Source: Nipponacmea schrenckii (taxonomy: Eukaryota > Mollusca > Gastropoda > Lottiidae). From it: DNA of 64,000 nt. A program made the position numbers and the translations under genes. Below are positions 47,901 through 59,200 of the stretch, piece after piece. A model generated the notes under the pieces. That model searched no databases. It had not been told where the DNA came from and saw nothing but the letters and a program-made list of their open reading frames with translations. The stretch spans positions 13,919,398 through 13,983,397 of the forward strand of contig JAUJPP010000003.1 in NCBI GenBank assembly GCA_030562195.1, written 5' to 3'. The stretch's first letter is position 1. Each line of letters opens with the position of its first letter.

Positions 47901-50737
47901 TGCAGTTTGAAGAGAGAATTAATGATTTACAAGATCAGTTATCACAATATCAACATGCTGGTGATCATGATAGACCTCATACCCATATTACAGCTTTACA
48001 GAAAGAATTAGATAGTACGAGAGACAGATATAAAAAACAGATAGCTGAATTACAAACAGAAGTTATCAAATTACAAACAGAGTTAAATAAATCTCAAAAA
48101 AATAATGAACATAGTAAGTAAATATTGAAAACTATTTTATTTTGGATATTGAAGCCCTATTTCAACCAATTGATGTATTTCCTTTTCATCTAATATTTAA
48201 AATGTTGTAGGTTTATCAAGATTTACCAATTCTACTGACAGTGAATTACAACATCAAGTCTTATTATTACAACGTGAACTAGAAAATAAAACTCATGATT
48301 TACAAGTTACACAAATATCCTTAGAGAAATTACGTAAAGAAAAACAGCTGTATCTAAAAGGTAATTGACTTTTTTATTTTGACCTTTTTCAAAGTAACTT
48401 GGCTTTTCCAATTTTCCAGAGCTCAATTTCAGCTATTATCAGAATCAAAATCGGACTTCTTACTCTGCTACAAAGTTAGAGTACCAACATTTCTGAGTTA
48501 TTTGTAACCATGTGAGGAGGCCAATAATACCCTGGATAACAGAAATAGTGGAAGTTAGATTTGAATTCTACAAAACAAAGTAATTCACTGACTAGAAAGC
48601 AAGGTAATTCACTGACTAGAAAGCAAAGCAATTTACAACAATGATTTTTCTGGTAAAGACTAAGTTTCCTTGAATTATATTCAAATAAAAAGTTAAAACA
48701 ATGCTTTATTAATTGATATACAGATAGTAAGAAGGGTAAAAATAAGAAAAATGGACGTAAATCAGATGAAAATAATTTTGACGAACATCATGATAATATG
48801 AATAGTAATGTTACTGAAGTTTTAAAAGAAAATGACTACTTGAAAAATAAGGTAGGTAGTTGTTTTAAAAGATCAAAATTTTGCTTACTTTTGTTTTTAC
48901 ATTTCTACAAGATTAGATATTTGATTGAATGTACATGTAAATAAATTTGAAATACCATATCAGTACATTAACCCACAACCATAATGGTGTTTCCTTTGTC
49001 ATTTATTTGATGTAGGTTGAAAGATTACAGTTAAGTTTAGATCAACAGAGAGTGGATTTAAGAAAATCATTAGCTGAAACAGAAGCCTTTGTTAGAAAAA
49101 GCCGTGAAGAATATGAAGATAAAGTAAGTTGCATACATACTTTATAATTATAATAACAAGAAATACATGTACATCTGATACAATGAGATTCTCTGTACCC
49201 TAACTTCATTTCTTATATTTCACTTCATATAGCTTTTAGTTTGCTGTTTGTCATTAGAATTAAAGAAAACTCTATAAACTCTCAAGTATCTAACATGGCT
49301 ATTTTGTAGATTGATTCATTGAGATCTTGTCATCAGAAAGAGTTTCAAAGATTATTAGCAGAACAAGCTGTCAATAATTCTACATCTAAAGTAGCAGAGT
49401 TACATAGTAAATGTGATGCTCAAGAGGTAGGTTCCTTCATGAATTTATATAAGTAACGTTCCTCTCTACTGAATATTCTGAACCACATACTTGACATTAT
49501 ATATTTATTACATTCCTCTGTAAAAGAATTCTCTAATAACATGTCAAAGACCTAGATAAGCAAGCTATATTTCCCTGTTGTATATTTCTTTGTTTGAAGA
49601 TTCTATTAATATTGTTTGTACGAACTTGTTTTTTGTAATAAATGACAAATAATAAATGTAGAATTAATGTTACAAAAATAAATAATTTAAGACTGTTATG
49701 GCCATCAATAACCGACAAGGGACAAGCAATATAATATAACCATTGATATGTGTACTTTTTATTCATGTCATTGAAATTTAATATTCATTTCACATAAGTT
49801 TTATTGATTGTCAATGCATTTGTTTAAGGTATTGATAAGACATCTTAAACAACAGATATCTAAAAATGAAGTTGAAGCTGAACAGATTTCTGTATTAAAA
49901 ATAAGAGAAGCATCACTCCTATCTCAGGTTGAAAAGTTAAAAGATGAATTGGCTGAAGCAAAGAGACACTATACACCGGTAAGTATAGATAACATTTAAA
50001 TATAGACATTATTTTTCTACCTACCCAACATAACAAACTGAGCCACAATGATCCATTATGTTCACACTTCTTCTGGCATGTAGGTCTTCCCAGCGTTTAA
50101 GAAAATGAAGCTTTAGATATCTGCATTTTTCCTTCATTTTCCTTAGCAACCATCTTGTTATGGTTGTGATAACAATCTCAAGTTTGGCACATAAGGTAAG
50201 GACATACTAAGCTCTTTAAGATATTCTGTGAAGCCCAAATTTTGGCTCACTGTTACTCATTTAGCTCTGCTGGGTCAAAATGTTACCAAGAATATGAATT
50301 CTGAGACATTCCATACCAGTAGTAAATGGCTGATTTATATTTTGTATAAATATAATGTTTTAAATTAGAAATATCTTTCAAAATATGAAATAAAAGAGAA
50401 AAAATTAATATTCATGTACCGGTACTTTTTAAATAGTTATGAATGAATTAAAGGATTTATCTTACTTTTTCAGGGAATGAAACATTTTATGTCAATACAA
50501 GAGAAAATAGAGCATATGGAAAGAAGACATTTAAAAAGAGAAGAGGAATTACAAGATATTATCAAAAATACTCAAAATTTAGCTTCATCAGAACTTGATA
50601 GGGAAAGTGAAAAATGGAAGAAAATAGTTGAGGTTAAAAATAATGAAATAGAGAAATTTCGAACTGAATTAGATTCTATTTTAAATGTTATAAGAATGCT
50701 ACAACAGCAGGGTGTAGTGTTGCCAACTAAAACTTGA
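35960..50737 (+). CDS. CEP162: Centrosomal protein of 162 kDa
   Basis: Exons: 35960..36019, 36206..36308, 38584..38687, 38920..38986, 39106..39148, 39349..39413, 39622..39740, 41318..41485, 41727..41763, 42037..42180, 42407..42565, 42834..42977, 43164..43270, 43530..43572, 43681..43851, 44163..44296, 44623..44773, 45170..45282, 45491..45732, 45858..46107, 46357..46506, 46724..46885, 47074..47157, 47542..47763, 47900..48113, 48211..48360, 48724..48851, 49016..49123, 49310..49426, 49829..49978, 50474..50737. Phase holds at all 30 junctions, giving 1390 residues (human about 1403). The N-terminus MSKRFTKEDLD, the central LLDSMDS and SSGYGK patches, and a long C-terminal coiled coil with KWYTQNQELLDK, RHPNSLPAMILAA and FRTELDSIL match CEP162 collinearly. 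CEP162 binds axonemal microtubules at distal centrioles and promotes transition-zone assembly. Exon 20 carries a lineage-specific SGNQPSV repeat. Intron 2 is almost filled by a satellite-bearing element and intron 7 by a MITE. Confidence 0.95.
36541..38541 (+). mobile_element. 2-kb composite of ~161-bp tandem monomers in CEP162 intron 2
   Basis: It starts TTTTATACGCCCACATGG, with CCGTCTGTCGGTCCGTCC just inside. Five monomers follow with exact 161-bp spacing for the last four (GGGTTGTAT marks at 36792, 36953, 37114 and 37275). A second element start, TTTTTATACACCGACATG, at about 37359 opens another block of monomers marked GAAACTTGGTATGAGCATTGG. The end is TTACCTTGCCTGGCAAGATAG with the family hairpin. 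It is probably two elements of different subfamilies fused or inserted head to tail. Open frames in it are short and not conserved between monomers. Confidence 0.85.
40445..41129. mobile_element. pogo/Tigger-like MITE in CEP162 intron 7
   Basis: The left end is TACAGTATATCCTGCA and the right end is TGCAGGTTCTACTGTA, so the outer inverted repeat is CAGTA..A.CCTGCA between TA dinucleotides, the target site of Tc1/mariner elements. Subterminal GACCACCTT and AGCGACCA repeats on the left, and AGGCCACCTTCACTCAGCGACC on the right, resemble those of pogo/Tigger MITEs. No transposase frame. Confidence 0.6.
45948..46019 (+). repeat. In-frame 21-bp repeat inside CEP162 exon 20
   Basis: Three successive units of the type AGTGGTAATCAACCTAGTGTT encode SGNQPSV, SGNQPSV and SGNQPCI. 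They sit in a linker between coiled-coil segments, so length changes here would be tolerated by the frame. Confidence 0.85.
48577..48627 (+). repeat. Two-copy direct repeat in CEP162 intron
   Basis: A unit of about 23 bp (GTAATTCACTGACTAGAAAGC) occurs twice in tandem between exons 48211..48360 and 48724..48851. A recent small duplication with no obvious function. Confidence 0.6.
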
Positions 50738-53275
50738 CAGTATTAGGTGTAACTTATTTTATTAAAGGTGCTATCTTCCTGAATAGTAGAAAATATAGGG
50801 CATGATCAGATTTGGTCACCTCACCAGTATAAATTAATATTTCTTCACAAACAACTGATGTATCTTCAGATACTGCTAGTAGATGTACGTACATTTTTTC
50901 AAATATCTTAAAAATACGTCTTGTCAGAATACAACTAGTATATCTCGATGCAACTTGTTTATATTGATGCAAATGGTACATCTTGTTATTACAGTCTAAA
51001 CTTGAGATTTAAGTGGTAATAAGATTCCATACATGTAACCTCATTGCATCTGGAGGAAGAATTTTGGATAGATTCTCACAAGATGTTAGAATAGGATATA
51101 AAATCAACATGAATTAAGAATGGAACATGCATGTGGCTAATACATTTATTTTTATACTGTGATAATTTATTTATTTGGTAATAAACTTAATTTAAAGAAT
51201 GTTTTAGTTCTCAGTTTGATATAAAAGCTGTTTCTCATTCAGTTGGTCTGACGATTTACATAGACATAAAAAAATAAACAATGTATCTAGACAGGATTTT
51301 AATATATGAAAATAGGCACAATTATTAACATACAGTATCACAGGGTATCAATATAAATAATTACTTTTATTCTTGAGTCATAAATTTAAAATAACACTAA
51401 AACATGACCCTGTTAATTAATCATATGTAGATATAAAAAGTCAACAAATGTTGAGATAAGAATGTGTGCATCTATATTCTAATCTTAAAATGTAATACAA
51501 CATATTCTTGAGGTTATGTCTTATGTTCATTCAGTTACTGGCAAGAAGACTTACTTAAATTATAACATCAAAGAACCCTCCATTAGAATTCGAGTAAAAA
51601 CTCTTCTTATAGTTAGAACTCTTAAGTAGGATAGCTTATAATATATTTGAGGAGTCCTATGCAAATTATTGACACAAAAGAATGCTGATAAAAATGGAAT
51701 AAGCTTACACATTACATCTATTAAAGGTTTACATAATCTCTATATTATTCTTTTGTACTACATAACATACAATTTATATTTCCCAACCTTTCATTCACCT
51801 TCATGAATGTATAGTGAACTACAGACAAGTTTCATACAAAAACTTTACATTTAATACCAATAACTTGGACGGATTGCTTTAAAATAATTAAATAAATTAA
51901 GGACATTATATACATATAAGAAGCACTCAAGATAAAAACTAGTCAAAACTTTACAACTAATTATACAATCTTGTGATATATAATGCTGAATAGACTAGTT
52001 ATAAGCATAGATAAATAAGTGCTGTGTTTTTAATGCTTAATGTTTTAAAGCTATAATAATAATAAGCCAATATATGTATGGTCACTCATACATACTAAAC
52101 TAAGATTCTGTAAAATATACAAAGTATGCTCTCAAATTTAGTTGAATAATAGAAAGCAAAGCAGAATTATTCTGATTTCTGGTTTATAATACATGTATCA
52201 TAGGCCAAGGTATAAATATATACACAGCCTTAGAAGTCTTTAGGCTAACAAATGGATAATGCCTAGAAATCCATGGAAGCATTGAATTTAATTACAATCT
52301 TTTGCTTTTCACTTGTGACATTATGTTTTTTATACTCTACACTTCACCTTCAATAGCTGTTGGTATCATTGAGAAATTCTCATCTTATCAATGGAGTTCA
52401 TAGTGATTTAAAAATAAATTCTGATTTCAAATGCTAATAAGTATCTTGTGTTATAAAATTTGGTGCTGTGATATATATATATAAAATAACATAAATATAC
52501 TGACTAATTAAAATGCTAGATAAAGGAAGAAAATAAGCAAGATTTTAAAGCTCTTCTATTATTATAAGGTAAGCAAATTGAGGAAATCTATGTTAAATAA
52601 GACACTGTTATAGAGAAAATACTGTCATCTTTTAAATGCTTTAGAAGTATACTACTTACAGAATACTTTGTTCTATTACACATATATCTGTGTAAGTTTT
52701 GTATTTAAACTTGTTTAAAAAAATATCAAATCTTGAATAACAAAATTCACATGTAAAAACAATTCCTTTTTTAGAAACTAAAAAAGTCTATAAAAAGACT
52801 TTGTTACATCTGATTCAATTGTTTCAATTGATGATATAGTACTAGTAATGCATTTCTTTCTGTCATGGAAAGAATAATAATAAATATATTATTTAATCTT
52901 ACTTTACTTATCATAGAAATGTTTCTACAAAAGAATCTTAGCATTGATGAGACAGTGGTATTAATATCATGGTCTTTTGTAATAATAGTAAATAAATATA
53001 TAACAAATTAAACTGATGTCTATACATATCTCCGAAATCAGCCTTCAAAGACTTGTCATACAAGAATACATCTTTAGATAACATACAGGTACTATATGAT
53101 CCAAATCATTAATATGATCTATCAACACGTAAACCAGTAAACCTACAGTTTAAGTAGCAATCTATTCTACCTATAAGTAAAGTGGAATGCTCATATTTAT
53201 GTTTTAAATCATCTGCAGATGTCTACAAAGATCTTTGCTGTACTATAGTCTTGAACATAATTGATATACAGTTAT
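50738..53275. other. Tail-to-tail spacer between CEP162 and CEP126
   Basis: Shared 3' region of two convergent genes. It is very AT-rich, with only short unsupported open frames. I see no third gene, transposon or repeat in it. The CEP126 poly(A) signal could not be placed. Confidence 0.4.
51180..51185 (+). terminator. Candidate CEP162 polyadenylation signal
   Basis: AATAAA 443 nt after the CEP162 stop codon, the first canonical hexamer with plausible AT-rich, GT-containing downstream sequence. Assigned by position only. Confidence 0.4.
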
Positions 53276-56200
53276 CTATCTATATTGTCGTTGTGATGTA
53301 GAATGAGCAGACGCTGCTCTTATTAAATAATCTCGTGCTACTCCATCTGTATGTCTTCTTTGATGAGCTGTTATTGGACGACGTCCTCGAAAACCAGGTG
53401 ACTGTAATAAATATTGTATCTATCAATCAAACTAATATACATTGTGTTGAAACTAGAATCTAATAAATTATACAGAAGAAAATAGTAAGATAAAAAATAG
53501 TGAAAACCTCCAATTGTGTCCCTTTCAAGATATATTACCTTCCTTTCATCAAGTTATACAAAAATCATACAAAACACTACGTACAAAAAAAATTTCACAG
53601 ATTCTGTTTTTGAAAAATTGTAGTTAAAGAAACTATGTATTTGAATGTTGAAAGGTGAAAAGTCTAGTCTTATATCTTTGGATATCTATAGATATGGTTA
53701 AAGTTTAATATAAAAAGATATTAAAAAAGCTAACTACATAATCTAAATAAGAACAACAACATTATTTTAGAACAAAGTAGGCCTATTACCAGATTTAACT
53801 TTAATGTCCATCTTTCCTATTGATAAGCTAATAAATAAAAAAGAAGAGAGGACTTCAATTATCTGTGACAATGTACATTTCTTACAACATGCAAGATGAT
53901 GTGATAGTTTGTGTTTGCAGATGATTAATTGTTGATAAGAATAAAGATAGGCCTACCTGTGATGTATTAGACACTGTGATAGTTTGTGTTTGCAGATGAT
54001 TAATTGTTGATAAGAATAAAGATAGACCTACCTGTGATGTATTAGACACCTTGATAGTTTGTGTTTGCAGATGATTAATTGTTGATAAGAATAAAGATAG
54101 GCCTACCTGTGATGTATTAGACACTGTGATAGTTTAGGTTTGCTGATGATTAATTGTTGATGATAAGAATAAAGATAGACCTACCTGTGATGTATTAGAC
54201 ACCTTGATAGTTAGTGTTTGCGAATGATTAATTGTTGATGATAAGAATAAAGATAGACCTACCTGTGATGTATTAGACACCGTGATAGTTTGTGTTTGCC
54301 GATGATTAATTGTTGATGATAAGAATAAAGATATACCTACCTGTGATGTATTAGACACCGTGATAGATTAGGTTTGCAGATGATTAATTGTTGATAAGAA
54401 TAAAGATATACCTACCTGTGATGTATTAGACACCGTGATAGTTTAGGTTTGCAGATGATTAATTGTTGATAAGAATAAAGATAGACCTACCTGTGATGTA
54501 TTAGACACTGTGATAGTTTAGGTTTGGTGATGATTAATTGTTGATGATAAGAATAAAGATAGACCTACCTGTGATGTATTAGACACCGTGATAGTTTAGG
54601 TTTGCAGATGATTAATTATTGATAAGAATAAAGATAGACCTACCTGTGATGTATTAGACACCGTGATAGTTTAGGTTTGCAGATGATTAATTGTTGATAA
54701 GAATAAAGATAGACCTACCTGTGATGTATTAGACACCGTGATAGTTTAGGTTTGCAGATGATTAATTGTTGATAAGAATAAAGATATACCTACCTGTGAT
54801 GTATTAGACACCGTGATAGTTTAGGTTTGCAGATGATTAATTGTTGATAAGAATAAAGATAGACCTACCTGTGATGTATTAGACACTGATAGTTTAGGTT
54901 TGGTGATGATTAATTGTTGATGATAAGAATAAAGATAGACCTACCTGTGATGTATTAGACACCGTGATAGTTTAGGTTTGCAGATGATTAATTGTTGATA
55001 AGAATAAAGATAGACCTACCTGTGATGTATTAGACACTGTGATAGTTTAGGTTTGCAGATAATTAATTGTTGATAAGAATAAAGATAGACCTACCTGTAA
55101 TGTATTAGACACTGTGATAGTTTAGGTTTGCAGATGATTAATTGTTGATAAGAATAAAGATAGACCTACCTGTGATGTATTAGACACCGTGATAGTTTGT
55201 GTTTGAGGATGATTAATTGTTGATAAGAATAAAGATAGACCTACCTGTGATGTATTAGACACTGTGATAGTTTGTGTTTGAGGATGATTAATTGTTGATA
55301 AGAATAAAGATAGGCCTACCTGTGATGTATTAGACACTGTGATAGTTTAGGTTTGCAGATGATTAATTGTTGATAAGAATAAAGATAGACCTACCTGTGA
55401 TGTATTAGACACTGTGATAGTTTGTGTTTGAGGATGATTAATTGTTGATAAGAATAGAGATAGACCTACCTGTGATGTATTAGACACTGTGATAGTTTGT
55501 GTTTGAGGATGATTAATTGTTGATGATAAGAATAAAGATAGACCTACCTGTGATGTATTAGACACTGTGATAGTTTGTGTTTGAGGATGATTAATTGTAG
55601 GATATCTATTTTCAGTAACTGTAATGATAAAAATAACAGTAGTTAATATTCACTTTAAAACTTAACTAACACAAAAAGTAGATAGATTTGGAATTAACCA
55701 AATTAGATCAAACATGTAAGTGTACACATAATCAAACTGTGCTTATTGTCCATTATACATGTTTCAAAAGAAATGTTTCAAAAGAAATGTTTCAAAAAAT
55801 AAACAATTACTTACTTTTGAGTTTATCATTCAATCGATCTAAACTGTCTATTAACTGTTGTTCTTCAATAGATAGAGCTGAAGGCACTAAAGTATAAATA
55901 AAAAATAAATGAAAGGATATTTATGATTTAATGGGGTAACGAAGATAGGCAAGGCCATCCAGTGTGCAATAAGAGAAATTTTGTCTACTGCATTTTCATT
56001 TCTAGCTGTTGAGCCTTTTACTTATTGGGGCCTCAGTTTATTGTGCTGTCATAATGACTAGAAGCATTTTCCATGTCAGCTCCTCCATCTCTATCAAAGT
56101 CTAGGTTGTAAAATCTAAAGGCATTATCTCAACCTATGCCCTGATTGAACCTTGGACCATCAGGTTAGTTAGCAGGCATCAGAATCACTGAGCCATTTAG

Positions 56201-59200
56201 TAAGCAAGCAGACATCTAACACACTGAGCCACTTGGAGCCACTTGGTAAGTAAGCAACCATCTAACACATTGACCACTTGGTTAGCAAGCTAATATCTAA
56301 CACACGGAGCCACTAGGTTAGCAAGCAGGCATCTAACACACAAATCCACTTAGTCAGGAACCAGTTTTCTAACACACTGAGCCACTTGGTTAGCAAGCAC
56401 ATATCTAACACACTGAGCCACTTGGTTAGCAAGCAGGCATCTAAAAAACTGAGCCACTTGGTCAGCAACCAGTTCACTAACACACTGAGCCACTTGGTTG
56501 GCAAGCACATATCTAACACACTAAGCCACTAGATTAGCAAGCAGGCATCTAAAACACTGAGCCACTTGGTTATCAAGCAGATATCTAACACACAGCCACT
56601 AGGTTAGCAAGCAGGCATCTAAAAAACTGAGCCACTTGGTCAGCAAGCATGCATCTAACACACTGAGCCACTTGGTCAGCAGGCAGGAATCTAACACACT
56701 GATGATAAGGTGATAAATATACCTTTAGTCTTTTGACCATTGTGAAGTTGTTTAGATTGAAGATCATCCAGAGCTTGATGTATATGATTATCAGGTACAG
56801 CCTGGTTTGATAACTGTTCAGCCATCATAAATAATGACATACTATCACTCACTGAAATTTAATACAAATTATTCAGTACAGCAAAATTGTCTATTAAATG
56901 TTTACGACTGCATTGAGATATATTACAGGTGGTTTTGTTATCTAATAGTCAACATAGGTAATTAACCTCAAGTTATACAAACATATGTACACTTTACATA
57001 CCTAAGTCATCTTTTTTAGTAGGTGGTGCATTAGATGGGGTAATCTGAGGCATAAAGTTTCCATTTTTCACAGTAGGTTGATGATTTTTGGCTGACTTAT
57101 CTTGTTGACGTCTTTGTTGTAGAAGACCATACTTTTGTAGATAGCCATTGGGTTGTGCTTGAGGCACTTGACGACTATTGGAAGCTTTACCAGAAGTTCT
57201 CTGACAACCAGACCCAATATGAATAGTTTGACCACCAGATCCTAATAATCCACCATCAATAACAGTACTGGATAATGGTGCTTTCTGTCGAATAACTAAT
57301 GCAGAATCTGACTCAACATGGGATGCAGAATTTCTGTCATCACCATCTGGATGTAAACACGACTTCATAGTTTCCCATAATTGATTGATTTCATCATCTG
57401 TTGGAGTTCTATCAATTCTTAAACCATTCTCACCATAAACTGGTAGATTACCATTAGTAGCAGGTCTGGCATGTTGAGGAGGTGAAGTACTATTAGTAGC
57501 TGTTGGTACTTGTTTACTAGCATTAGTCATTTTCAATTGTATAGGTGGTTTACTAGTAACAATATGAACTGAATTATTACTATTAACTTCTGTTTCAATA
57601 TGGTTGTTTTTTGACAACTCAGTTTTACCTAGAAATTTGTTATTGACCACTGTTACCTTATTCTCTAAATGTGATTGTAAATTTTTATAATATTCTTCAG
57701 ATTGTTGTGTTTGGAATGGATCATGAGTTATAATATGGGCAGCAGCTTTAGGTTTACTTCCAGATCGAATAGTACCAGCACTAGAAGCTCTTGGAGGTTT
57801 AGGTGCTGATGGTGGAACTTTTGACATTTTAGAAACAACTCTAGCTGATGATGGTCTGGATTTTCCTGTAAAATTGGTAGGTGAATTAATCAAAAGTTAG
57901 TTTTTATTCTTATATACCATTACATGATACCTATATTTGTCACATTGTGATAACAAGAATTAATCTATTATAATGATTAATATTATATCATACAAATAAT
58001 GACTAATTACCTTTAGTGCCTTTCAGATTAATTTTTTTAATTGTATCAGAACTGAATGATGACATTAAACTTTCTGGTTCTTCTTCATCACTGAGATCAG
58101 CAAACCTTACACTTTTCTTGCCAGACTATAAGATAATATATATCAAAATATTGAATATTTTGTGTTTAAGTAAGAGAATGATTGTATGGTCATGTGTCAT
58201 CTGACTATATCATTATGAATTACCAGCAACTACAAACTTTTGTATGAGAAACTCTCAATACCTGCATCCATGGACTATTTCACAAAAATCAAACAAAAAA
58301 AATCAGTAAGATTAAACAAAAGCAAAAGAATTGACTTATCAGTAAAAGAGGTCTGTTTATTGAGAATGCATTAGCCTCACTAACCTTAGGTCTCTTACAA
58401 CTATCTTCTGATGACTGTCTTTTCAGCTTGATAATTTCTAAACTGTCTCGACTTTCAAAATTCTTAAAACTATTTAGACTTGGTGATTTCTTTAATATTC
58501 CAACAATATTCTCTTTACTCTCACTACGTTCAATAATTGGTGGTGTTTCCTCCGCTTGTACGTAACTTCCAGGGAATTTTGATACTTTTGATTTATCAGG
58601 AGAACTAGTAGCTATAAAAGTACTAGTACCAGTTACTAATTGTCCATTTACTAAATGTAATGTCCCTGATAATATACTGCCATTGACAGATTTACTGGCA
58701 CTCGTCTTATTTGACACTTCTGCTACAGGCTGGTCACTTGTTATACTAGACTTATATTTCATATTGGATGCAGAATTGGTATTTACTGCCTCGGGAGAGG
58801 GTCCAGTGTTTGCCATTTCATATCTCAAACTAGATGTTCCAGCATATTGTGAATGTGGTACCATATTTTGTTTTTGTGGCAGAACTGATACTGTACTAGC
58901 TATTTGAGAGTCTGCATTGTATCGTAATCCAGACGAGCTGGGATCAAAGGCAACTATGTCTGGTTTCTGATTAACACCATTAGTACTCTGTGAACTTGAA
59001 CTATATTTGGCACTGGTTGAACTAATAGAAGGGGTTGTTATAGTGCTTGTACCATTGGATATTGAATTTAGTGAGTTGGTATTATTGGTATTAGAAGTAC
59101 CAGTAAAGATAGTTCTAGGTTTAACTTGAGGTGTAGGAGTTATATCATAAGTTGAAACTGTTCGAACCCTGTTATTCATATTAGCTTGATTTGTTACTGT

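Noticed and set aside
53882..55565. Open frames with repeated NTSQVGLSLFLS..INH
   Set aside because: They are translations of the splice-donor array through intron sequence and are interrupted by TAA in most units, not a repeat protein gene.
53896..56705. CRISPR-like regular repeats
   Set aside because: Units are directly contiguous with no unique spacers, in a eukaryotic gene.
56313..56767. Leucine/lysine repeat frame WLSVLDMCLLTK
   Set aside because: Translation of an intronic minisatellite.
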